From positions 17,241,001 through 17,305,000 of the forward strand of contig CM073593.1 in the NCBI GenBank assembly GCA_037074705.1: 64,000 bases of DNA, in the 5' to 3' direction. Numbering within the stretch: the stretch's first letter is position 1; the number at the start of each line of letters is the position of its first letter. Positions 11,191 to 22,076 of the stretch are shown one piece after another. A program made the position numbers and the translations under genes. Source of the stretch: Zhengitettix transpicula (taxonomy: Eukaryota; Arthropoda; Insecta; Orthoptera; Tetrigidae). The notes under the pieces are model-generated. The model was not told the origin of the DNA. It searched no databases and saw only the letters and a program-made list of their open reading frames with translations.

Positions 11191-11949
11191 AACGATATTG
11201 TAAGACCCTAAGAAAACTAAAAATGAGCATTCAAAACAAAAGGAGGGGAATACTTACGAGAGGAGTGTGCTTGTTGCACGAGAAAAAACGGACACAGACA
11301 TTCTTTTAGTCGACCGAATAATCTTATGGCCCGTTTCACGCTGTCCGTTGACGGGAAATAAACGGACGGGAACGAGTGTGTCAGCCACTGCGTACATCCT
11401 GGGAAGCAACTATGATTCTCTGACAACAATGACGTCCTTGTAACATCTATGGTGGGACAAAGCATATATTTTAATTCTCTGCTCATAAACATAGCATACA
11501 TTTGTATTTTTCTTAATGTTATGACCAGCATTTGGTTGTTTGTATATAATTCCTAAAGTGAGTGTTATGTCGCTGAAGATCCTTGCATTTTTCATGTAAT
11601 TCGTCAATTGAGGCAATGGACATTCGAAAATAATTGAAAAATATATTTTATCTTTCCCCAAATCCTCACGTAATATGTTAAATAATCCCTCCTTCCATTT
11701 ATATAATGAAATTTTCGTCGTCTGTTTCGGCGAAAATTATATAAACTTAAAGCAATAAATTGTGATTATTCTTCAAGAATATAAATTTATATTATAAGGC
11801 TGATAATTGATAAATTTTTAATATTAGTAATTAACCGCATTTTTATAATCAGTTATCATGTATAAAAAATTATATGTAGATTCTTGTTAAAATGTAAATG
11901 GTTCTGATTTTTTTCCCTTAAATAATTCAAACAAAAAAATCAGCCATCC
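11191..11949. other. Non-coding stretch with one GC-rich island
   Basis: The part 11260-11410 is less AT-rich and contains CCGTTTCACGCTGTCCGTT with an inverted echo, AACGGACGG. This resembles the palindromic patch at 14085-14215. The open frames here on the - strand do not look like a known protein. Confidence 0.4.
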
Positions 11950-11959
11950 AGTTAATCAG

Positions 11960-12545
11960 TGTTACATTACACCTGGGCGGAGGTACGCGGATTCAGAAAT
12001 TTTCAAATACGTTAACCAGCTGATTTTTGCGTCGAATAAATATTTAACTGGATCAAAGAGATTCATAAAAATTCTCTGTATGTTCTCTGGGTATAATTTC
12101 AATACGTTTCGAGCATGGGAAGGGACCGTCCTGAAGGGTGGGGGTGAAGTGGCAATAGAATAAAAATAACACAAAAGAAATCGAAATTGGAGTCGAATCC
12201 GGACTTATAGTTGTCACGGAGTTTAATTATGACGTTAAACTTGCCATTTAACTCTCCCAAGAGGGGGTGGTCTGGGGTGAAAATTTTCAAACATGTGAAA
12301 CGGTCGATATTTGCGTGGAATAAATATTTGTGGGGGTCAATGACATTGATAGTATTTTTACTTATGTTGTATTTGTATAATTTCAATCTCTTTCGGCAGG
12401 GGAGGGGAACACCCATAGGGGTGGGGGTGGAGGGGTGTGAAATAAAAAGATTGCAAAAACAACCTAGTTTGGATTCAAAAGGGGAGTTATGGATATATGA
12501 AAACTCAGGCAACGCCGACACCCATCAAGATTTATTATTCATCCA
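11960..12545 (-). mobile_element. Copy 3 of the GGTGCCCG repeat, reversed
   Basis: On the - strand it reads GTCGGCGTTGCCTGAG near 12520, then ATATCCATAACTCCCC, and the CCACCCCCACCCCTATGGG module near 12425. These match the modules of the copies at 7618 and 9704. Module spacing is again about 150-210 bp. No frame can be a real gene. The left limit is uncertain. Confidence 0.65.
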
Positions 12546-13249
12546 TTAGTCCTCGGTCGACGAAATAGGATACGCCATAATGTGAAAATAATCATTATTA
12601 TAATCACAAAGTTTAAAAAACATTGTACTTTACAATATATTTGTATATAATTTAAAACTACGTTAAATATATTAATTAGTAATTAAAATAATGATAAGTG
12701 TATTAATTAATCTTCATTTTTCATGCGACGGAGTTTCCAGCAGAAAATGTTACATCGATTCCCGTCGAGGATGAAAAGTAAAATAAGTCAGGCGTTATAT
12801 TCCAGAATATTATAATCGTAAAATAATAGCAGAACTTGATACGATACGAGCAAACTAATTTATTAAAGAGGATCTAATCGGTCCTTTCTATCTTTCAGCG
12901 AGTAATATGCTCCATTAATTAACAAATATTTACAACTTTTTATAAATAAATTTTGTATAATTAAAAATATTATTCCGTCCGGAATGCTATTGTATAGATT
13001 TATTCCAGAATAACGATTGCTTGATTCAAAAAGGCTTAGGTGATGTTTACCAATGCGAAGTTGAGAGCGATTTCTAGTATTATATAAATATACTATTATA
13101 TAGTATTATAAAAATTTGCTCCGTTTATTGAACTTTCTTCAGACAAACTGGAGAAATAAATAAAGATGAAGTGTTAATGTAACACTGATTAATTCGAGGA
13201 CTAATTTTTTGTTTGAATTATTTAACAACTTGCAGTCGTTGTGATGTGA
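12546..13249. other. Non-coding AT-rich stretch
   Basis: No gene or repeat boundary was recognised. Confidence 0.6.
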
Positions 13250-13790
13250 ATTTTTTCCTTGTATAGATGAATATGGAAAATTGCAGAGAAGGGGAAGCTG
13301 TCTGCGGGGGCTATTCTCTCGCAGGCAGTACCTTGTAGGAGAGACACGAAGGGGCTACCTATGGGGATACCTTTTCCTCTCCGTTTTTGAACTAAGGCAC
13401 CTCGGCCTGTTTTGAGAGGTGTATGTTCCGGGGTCACAGACCTTGGGCATACGGTAAGAGTTGTTCGCTGTTCCCATTGGAACAGTCGGCCAGGTGCCTC
13501 CTAAACTAGTCGAGGTACGGAGAAGGGAATGCTGCGTCCCCACAGCACACTCTTCTCCCGCTATCGGAAGGACGTGGGACAAGTACCCAATACCCGACCT
13601 ACCTGATGCAGGTTTTTCTAGGGTTTTCCCTGCATTACTTTTAGGCGAATGCCGGGTAGGATCCTTAAACTATAGCCCGGGGGCCCTAGTTAACCCTTGG
13701 CTACCTTCCTCTGCCCTTCCTATGCTATTAAAGGGGAGTTCCCACCATGTGGATTACCTTCATTTAGCCTGTTCCTCAAAATTCTAAATT
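13250..13790 (+). repeat. GC-rich dispersed-repeat fragment
   Basis: A GC-rich block stands out in AT-rich flanks. Near 13612-13700 the order GGGTTTTCCC, AGGCGAATGCCGGG, CCTTAAACTATAG and then a cytosine-rich tail matches, from memory, a widespread arthropod LINE-derived repeat. A + frame of 108 codons and a - frame of 75 codons cross the block, and no known domain is visible in them. Contamination or a host exon is possible but less likely. Confidence 0.5.
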
Positions 13791-14084
13791 AAAGAATTGA
13801 AGAATTGTTTTATGATTTGAGTTTGATGATTGATTAAAAATATTGGGGTTAATTACTAAATATAACGTAGATGTTAACGTCTGTTAAAATAATAATACTA
13901 AATTCAACCTTGATACAAACTTTAATCCGCGTCGAAAAATTCTGGCAGTTTTTAATTTAAATTATTAGTTATTGTTATCTATTCAGTATGAAGTTCAGTA
14001 TTTAGTATTATTATTGTTAATTCCTAAAATTAGTAAGAATTTGTTTACGATTTATTATAACAGCACAACCGTCAACCACCAACT

Positions 14085-14215
14085 GAGAGCATCAGCTGTT
14101 CCCTTCCGGGTTTTCTCCGGGAGAATTATTACGTGTTTCCGGTCCGGATTTTCGCCGTCCGTTTTTTCTCCGGACGGGGAAATTCCGGAGAAAAACGGAT
14201 AGTGTCAAAGGATTT
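14085..14215. repeat. Palindrome-rich GC patch
   Basis: CCGTCCG (about 14155-14161) pairs with CGGACGGGG just downstream, and CTCCGGGAG is itself a palindrome. CCGG words occur repeatedly, as in TTCCGGGTTTTCTCCGGG, TTTCCGGTCCGG and TTCCGGAG. This looks like the terminus of a DNA transposon or a small hairpin element. Its partner was not found. Confidence 0.4.
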
Positions 14216-14687
14216 GATGGGGACGGTATAAGAAGTCAATTGAAATTAAAATAGAACCATTCAGTATTTAAATATCTTATTTTAAAATAGTTTATATTTT
14301 AAAAACGTGAATAGTATTTGTACATTTGGCTTAATATTTTTAGAAAAAAATAACAATCAAAGTTTATTTTAAAGAAAAAACACTTATTCTGAATTTTTGC
14401 GTCATAATGAGAAAATCTATCTCATGGTCCTACAATACTACCATCCAAAATTCAATTTATATAAAATATATACGAAGAAAAATTCTTTCGTGTTAGAAAC
14501 GCGTGGCAGCTTGGTGCTCAATCATTTCGCTTTTTAAAAAAATAGACATTACGTGGAAAATATGTAAACGAAATTAGAAATGCAGCGTATTTACGTGTCG
14601 GCTCATTTGCCATAGAGTACTGGCATTATTATTCGTAAAAATTGGTTGGGATTATGTAGCATATAATTTTTTTTAAAAGAAAAATAC
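14216..14687. other. Non-coding stretch
   Basis: AT-rich DNA in which nothing was recognised. Confidence 0.6.
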
Positions 14688-14870
14688 CCCCTGTGGTGTA
14701 TTGGTCAGCGTGGCCCGGGTTCGAGTCCCGGCGAGGGCATGGATGCTTGTGTGCGTGAGAGAAACTCGGAAAATCAGTCCCACGACTAGTAAGTCAGTAA
14801 AAAAACTTTAAAAAACTCGCGAGCCACCAAAGATACTCTACTCTTTTAGACTATTTTCAACTAGCGAGTT
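14688..14870 (+). mobile_element. tRNA-derived SINE head
   Basis: CTGTGGTGTATTGGTCAGCG supplies an A-box-like pol III promoter and GGTTCGAGTCCC a clean B box. The two are only about 15 nt apart, so the anticodon arm is missing and this is not a working tRNA. The T-arm-like CCGGGTTCGAGTCCCGG is a perfect hairpin. The unrelated tail (GGATGCTTGTGTGCGTGAG and on) would be the SINE body. The right boundary is uncertain. Confidence 0.6.
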
Positions 14871-17800
14871 GGGATACGATTCTGGTTAACCCGTTCAAAA
14901 TTGGGTGGAAATGAAAAGGGATAATTAAAAATGAGCAAAAGTAGCGAAATTGGTGTTGAAATTTTAGTTTTGGAGTCCACAGTGTTTGAAAGTTATCTTA
15001 AACTGCCGGGCAGAATATGTTCAGCCCACCGAAGAGGGGGAAGAGAAGGGGAAAATTGTTCAAATTAGCCCATATTACTCTCGAATACTTTGTTCGTTCA
15101 CGTTGAGATAATCAAAGGTCACGTGTTCAGCCCCAGTCGGCATGATGCAGTTTAATTATAAATTATTCGAAATGATTAAGAAATTAATGTTGAATAATTT
15201 CTTTTCCGGCATAATACAAATTCATACCCTGTAAACGCCGGACACTTAGCTACTTATCAATAAATTTCATACACCAAAGTATCTTAAACGCAGCAATTGA
15301 AATAAACATATCACTGACTTTTGTTTGGTATCATTTGTAAATACTGAAATGAGCCTTTTACCGTGATATAAAAGTGCGTCTGTTTTTACACCAAAATTAT
15401 ATATTATGTAACTTTATTTGAGATGAGAATTTTATATTACAATTTTATATAAATTTTGGTTGAGTTAAAGAATTTCTCATCTAGTTGCAAAAAGCTGGTT
15501 ATAAAAAAAGGCATCGTAATGAGCGTGAGTTACTACGTCCACAAAGAATTTAATTATTTTTGTGGATTCCTATATTTTCTTTATAAAAAATATTATAAGA
15601 ATAAACCAGTGTACACCGTTCCGTGCATTACACAGATTAATATTACTTCTTGCCAATTATAACCACACACATATTTCTGTCTTGAATACTCCGATATAAA
15701 TCGATATTATTAAAAATTATTAATTATACAAGATTTTAAAAACATCAGAATTTAACAATCAAATTTATTAAGAACAAAATCAATATTTATGGCATAATTG
15801 AATTTGTTACAATGGTTTTCCGAAAACTTTCTTTCACAGTAATCTGTAAAATAATAAATACAATTAAATATTTAATTAATAGAAAATAATACAATTTGCG
15901 TACCTGTAAAGCAGCAATAATTTAAAATAAATAAATTAAAAACCTTAGTATAATGGGGCAAATAAACACAACTTTCCTATATGCAGTGTATATGAACACA
16001 TTTAAAGTATTTTGCATGGAATTTGCTTATATCACCTTTTTTTTTTCATTTGAGGTTTTATCTTTTGGTTTTTAAACACATTGAATTGCATTTAGATTTT
16101 ATTTATAATGAATGTTCTAAACCAAAAAAATAACGTCTGTCGTTCTTAAAACTAAGTTTAATTAACTTTATTTTTTAATATTGTTTGTTATGACGGTCGT
16201 TTTAACATTATTATTAATGTATTTTATAATACTGGACTTTGTCAGTTTTAAAAAAGTTGATTTTTTAATTATTATCTTCAATTGTTAATATTATTTTCTT
16301 AAGAATTTTTATTAAATTAAATATTCGTATATTCCAAAAACCATAGATTTGGATTTATTAATTTTATAAAATGAATATTTGTAATGATTATGTTGCACTA
16401 CCTGGTGTGCATTTTTCATGGATGTCGGTTAACCAGGATAACTAATATCAAGTCAAGAAAATTATTTTGGCAATGCAAATAATGAATAGGCCTACATTAC
16501 ATTGTACTCTATTGCAACAGTTTTGAAACATATTCTGAAATAATTACTCTGTACCAGTGGTGGCTGACCTGTGACACGTTGAATCATTGTGTCTACTTAT
16601 TCTTTTGTATTAGGTGTCATATGTAAATGCAGTCATAAAGTGGACTAATGCGGGGTACGGTTTTTGTATGCTATATTGTTCACGGATACGAGACGCAGAC
16701 AGACACTCCAGACTTCAAGTTTTGATGCATCGTTAAATTAATTCTTCTATATTTACCAAATTTCGAGGATACAATTACGACTTGTTTAATTTACTATTTA
16801 AACAGATTGAATCAACTAAATATACTTCCTTTCAATTCGAGTAAACAAATTCAACTGTTGTGCAGCTGTTTTATTCCCCTCTAAACTATGACCATTGTTG
16901 AAGGGCGCGACCTCGTCACCATTGTTGCGAATGCTTTTTGATTTTTTAATACATTTTTATTAACAATCACATTACATACGATCTTTAAGCTAATTTGATA
17001 GCATGTACAATTTAATAAAAGTGTCTTGAACTGCTGTCGTGGAGAGGTGAGGGTCCAATAACGCCACCTCAGATGCTTTTTGATGTGGGAAAAAAACCTC
17101 TCCCAAAGTCAACAATTGCAATCATCAACAACTGCTGTCAATTATATCCGAAGCAATATATCGGGGTTACTGTACGCTTATAAAATGCTAGAAGCTCAGA
17201 TCTATATCATCAATCCAACACTTGTGCTACAGAGTTATCTTCTCCAAATAAGACTTTGGAATCCATCGTCATCGGCGTCCTTGACTATGAGAATCCTTTC
17301 TGAGAAAATCTCTCACTATTGTACATTGCTGTTCCAATAAATATATATTTAGAATAGGCGTACACAAATTAATTTATGTGTGAAATTGTGTTATTGTTTT
17401 TCGTCTGCTAAGAGGATATATTTTTACCCCTATCCATATTTTCCAACAACAATGAACGAGGTGTGTCGTGCATCTTAACTCATACGTGAAACAAATTGAT
17501 GTATGGTGTATGAAAGGTTGTCTGCCTCTGATCCCTATTAGTACAACGACTCTGTAAGTTAATTGCTAAGAGAGAAAACACTCCATGAAAGTAAACAATT
17601 TTGTCAATATTTATTAATAATTTATTTGATTTCAAGAGTTTTTTCATCCTTATCATTCACTGACAACTAACTACAGGTCAAAGCATTTCAAAAGCACTGA
17701 CACAGTTCTCAAGGAATAATAGAGCAGGAAAAACTCTTGAAAAAAATCATTTATTCGTAACTCAGCCAAATAAGAGTTCATCCAATTGAGTGCAAACTAA

Positions 17801-17891
17801 AAGAAACTATAAGAACACAGTAAACCAAATATTAAAACTGAAATTGTAGATAAATATTTGAATTACAGAATTTATATATCAATATATTTTA
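14871..17891. other. Non-coding stretch upstream of the F-box gene
   Basis: Mostly AT-rich. At 16860-17046 base composition is more balanced (GGGCGCGACCTCGTC) and GTGGAGAG is followed by a good splice donor, GTGAGG, at 17047. This could be a non-coding first exon and promoter of the F-box gene, whose first coding exon has an acceptor at 18395. The 86-codon frame at 17080-17340 has no recognisable features. Confidence 0.35.
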
Positions 17892-18022
17892 TCAGTTGTG
17901 TTTCTCTAGGCTCTACTTAGCACCTGACGAAGGGCACAAGGATCCCAGAAACGTTGTGTGGTATTTATATTACCCTTTTTTTTATCTCTTATTGGCTATC
18001 TTTCTTATTCAATATATTTTGT
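17892..18022 (+). repeat. Dispersed GAAAC-GTTGTGTGG repeat, copy 4 (best preserved)
   Basis: It runs CAGTTGTGTTTCTCTAGG, CACCTGACGAAGGGCAC, GGATCCCAGAAACGTTGTG and TATTTATATTACCC, with a TATTGGCTATC tail. Position for position it is very close to copy 2. CTGACGA (17924-17930) and GAAAC (17948-17952) are the two single-strand core words of a hammerhead ribozyme. CAC before CTGACGA can pair with GTG after GAAACGTT, and GGG can pair with CCC between the core words. The first stem II pair would be A-A, which argues against an active ribozyme. Confidence 0.8.
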
Positions 18023-18398
18023 CGTTGTGGTCATTGTTATTGTTTTGCCATTGTGATGGAAAACTATTGTTGCCATAAAATAAAAGCTCTTGATAATTAT
18101 GAATTATGATGTGCAACAAATGTAAAAATTGCTACCTTAGATAATCAAGAACTGTCTACTTTCTTCAGAATATCAAAACTGTTTCAAATAAAATGTTACT
18201 GTTATGTAAGTAAATCAAAAATTTTAACAAACAAAATTTCACTAAAACTTTGGAACTAAATTTTGGAAATTTTTATGAAAATTTTTTTAATTAGGCAAGA
18301 CTATTTATGTCACAATAGAATCACACACCCAAAAAGAAACTGTAGTGTCAATGATTTTTTTTAAATAATGGCAATATATTTTTATCATTTACTAGGAC

Positions 18399-18515
18399 AT
18401 GGGAAATTTAATACCTAAGAAGTTACGGATGGAGGGAAATGCTGGACCATCACATGAGAACCATGCAGAGCATGCCTCAAGTATTCTCATATTGCCCTTG
18501 GATGTCCTGGCTGAG
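18399..18515 (+). CDS. F-box gene, coding exon 1
   Basis: ATG follows an acceptor (TTTACTAG, ending at 18395) by three bases, so an untranslated upstream exon exists. It encodes 39 residues ending LPLDVLAE, the first half of the F-box, and stops at GAG before the donor GTAATG. Exon end phase is 0. Confidence 0.85.
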
Positions 18516-21500
18516 GTAATGAAAAAACATGTGCTTTAAGGATTTATTCAATTAATTTATGCAAAATTGTGGAGATATGTAATCACTTTAATTCAGTTTT
18601 ATGTTTATTTTAGGTTGAAATATAATTTGATGTGCTAATGGAGAGATATTTAAGGATAGATTAATATATTTTGTTAGATCTGCCACTTATATGAAATGTT
18701 CTAGTGATTTTCATGGAATGTCAATGGTGCTCAGCATCGATGACATTTAAACACTAGAAAGCCATCAATATTATTTCTCGTAGCACAATTCTTACAAATA
18801 TTCTAGTATTACAAAACAATATTTTACTTAACATAACTTTTAACTTATTTATTACCCACATCTGTAGATATATAATGAACAACATTATATGAGACAATTT
18901 GAAAGCTATATTTCATGTTTCATGAAGGCTCCCAAACCTAATAGTAATATTAAATGGAAAAGTATATCTCCGAGTGATACATACAGTTCTTTGATTAAAC
19001 TGTCAAATTCTAAGAGTATATTTTTGGGTTTTCCAATTTTTTCATGAAACAGATCTCAGAAGCAATATTTGTTCCCCTGACTTATTAATGCATGTATTAG
19101 AAGCAGAACTTTTCCAGAGTGTCTCAAAACATCAAGGGTCACAAACATTTATAAGAGAGCTGATAGACAGCTATCAGGCAGTTACCATCCCATTAGCTTA
19201 AGACCTATTTTCTCTAAAATCATTGAAGCAGTGGAACATAAATAGTTTAATGAAAATTTCAGCATTGTTACCTACCCCAAGTTATATGGTTTTTGTCAAG
19301 GAAAGTTAACCATCCAAGTCATTGATTATGTGGTAAAAAACATTGTGTTATCATTTGAGATCTTAACCTAATTAACTTTGTGTGATTTAACTAAAGGCTT
19401 TGATTATGTGTCACTTGATCTACTACTATCAAAACTAGAATATTATGGGATTATATTATAGTTTATGAAGTCATATTTACACAATGTGAAACAAATTGGG
19501 TGAATTACAAACAAATATAATGTGTGTTGTGTAAAATATGGTGTTCCCCTGGATTCTATACTTGGCATTTATTGTTTTAGCTTCTGATGATTTTGAAAAA
19601 TATTCATGTAGAAACTGTATTATATGCAGATGACACTAGGTTGATGTCTTCAAATATCTATTAATATACTGGCTGAAATTGAAACTCAAATTAACCTTCT
19701 ATCAAAAAAATGTTTTTCCAGCAATATTTTGATTTTGACTGAAACAAAAGCCCAAAGATATAATTTTGGATTAAACAACGTAGCAAATAACAATCTTGAC
19801 CATGGAAAATTTTTTGGTATACATATAGATTCTAAGCTGTCATGGACGGCACATATTGACAGCAATCTTATAAAATTATCTAGTGATGTATACAATAAGG
19901 TTATTACAAAGATGTTTATCATTAGCAGGCCTAAGAAATGTGAATTTTGCCTTATTCCACTGCCACATATATGGCATTCACTTATTCAGCTCATGTCCAA
20001 AATATATTAGTAGCACAAAGGAAAACATCACAATGTTGTAAAAAATTTTCAAGACACATGTAGACCCTTATTTCCTGAATTAAAAATTATGACTCTTGTG
20101 AATCTTTAATTCCATAGTATTCTTCTACATGTAAAGATAAACCGGGAAGATTATAGAACAATGAACCAATTACATGAATACAATATATGGAGCAGAATGT
20201 GCTTGGACATACCCAGGTGCAGACTAGAAAAGAATAGATCTAAGATGGAGGTTTTAAGGCTTTCAACAAACTTCCTGGAGATATTAGACTCTTCCCATTA
20301 CAGGCATTCAAAAATAAAACACAAAAAGTAGGCCTTTTCATTAATTTATGGAATGCAAATTAGAATCACTATAAATTATTACAGTTACATTAAGCTACAT
20401 TTACTTATTTGTTAAATTGTGTACATTACTCTGTATTGATGATGCCCCATCCTGATTTTTGGGACTTGGGCAAATAAAATATTATTATTACCTTAACAGC
20501 CACACTGTAATTTCCAACTAGAGCACAGTATTTGTAATGAACTTAATTGATTATATCATGCCAACCTTATTGATTCTTTTTCATTTTTTGTTGTGGATAT
20601 GCTGTATGTTATAGATTTTGACAATGTGTTCAATGAGAGATGTTGCTGGGAGCTTTAGGTTGGTTTCCAAGCGCTTCCAGCAGGCTTCATTACTGGTTCT
20701 GAAGCATGAGATGATGTCAGCTGGCCCTCGGATTGACAGAACCATGAAAGAAGTGGAGAAACTGATGCATGTTGTTGTAGGGGAGTATCATTTGCCTATT
20801 GCAATGAGGGTTTACAACAGATTGGAGTTGATCAAAGCACAGGTATGCTCATTTGTAATACAATTGAAAAATCCTTTATAAAGTTTATTGGCTAAAGTCA
20901 GCTGAAAATCTGCAAAACATGTCATAAGCATACATATTGTCACTATAAAAATTTGAAATGATTTATAAACAACTGATTCTCAAAAATGCTTATCAAATTA
21001 TTTAGTCTCCAGATGTGACATGTACTTCATTACAGTGGTTGCTCAAAGTTTCTTTCATTCATTGACCTTGGAATTATGTTCTTGTTTTGTTTTTAATTTT
21101 TTTTGTATTTTTATTATTATTTAAATATCTTAATGGCCTCCATCAAAATGAGATTTCCGCAAGGTCTGGGCATGTGTCTTACTGGAGCTGTCACCGGTGC
21201 AGATCTTGCTAGTAGTATCATGTTATTATTTTTTTAATTTAAGCAAAGCAACAAAAGAGAAACGTAGGTCATTCTAGTTTGAAACTTGGTGTGTGATTTC
21301 CAATGAGAATTTATATATAACTATAAATAGCTATACAAGAAAACATTATACTATTATTAAAATACAATGCTTTTATATATATATTGTAATGATACCTTTT
21401 TATTACTTAATATTAAAAAAAATAACCTTTATTACATTGAAACTACAAAAAATACAAAAATACATTAAAAAATATTGTTGGGCGCCAGCAGATATACATT

Positions 21501-22042
21501 GGTCTGCATAAAATTAAAATTAGCTCCGGCTTGATTAAAAAGTTCTCCTTCTCAACAGGGTAATGTGGACGGTTCGGTGGCTATTCAAGAACAGAGTCTA
21601 TTTCCGCACTGTGTAAAAGAATTCCACTTTTGAATGTACTTTACATATATTGTGATGCTTACTTTACTTATGGCGTCAGCACACAATCTCCTTCTGCGGC
21701 CTCCCCGCGATGGACGTCCCTCAAAACCTCTGCGTCTCTGTCTCCCTGTCTGCCTGCGTCTCTTCTTGCGTCTCTCCGTCTCCCTGCTTTTCCCTGCGTC
21801 TCCGTCCCCATCTGCCTCCTCTGCCTGTGTCCCCATCTCCCAGCGTCTGTGTATCACTTACCCGGGTTCGGAGTCTTTATATCTACTCCGCCCCCACAAA
21901 CGATGTAAAAAAAAGGGACGCAAACCCGCGATTTCTTTTGGCCTTCTCAGGCAGAAACACGTGCACGCCTAATGTATTCATACTCAGGCCTCCTCAGGCC
22001 CGCGGTGGACACAAGGGCGGCCACTTAAGGTCGTCTTTCACT

Positions 22043-22076
<34 letters not shown>

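Noticed and set aside
16555..16580. CAGTGGTGGCTGACC resembling the hAT end at 24345
   Set aside because: No inverted partner or target duplication was found nearby.
17080..17340. 86-codon frame as an upstream exon of the F-box gene
   Set aside because: It would need an in-frame join to an exon that has its own ATG after an acceptor, and its composition is not protein-like. A non-coding first exon ending at 17046 is the simpler idea.
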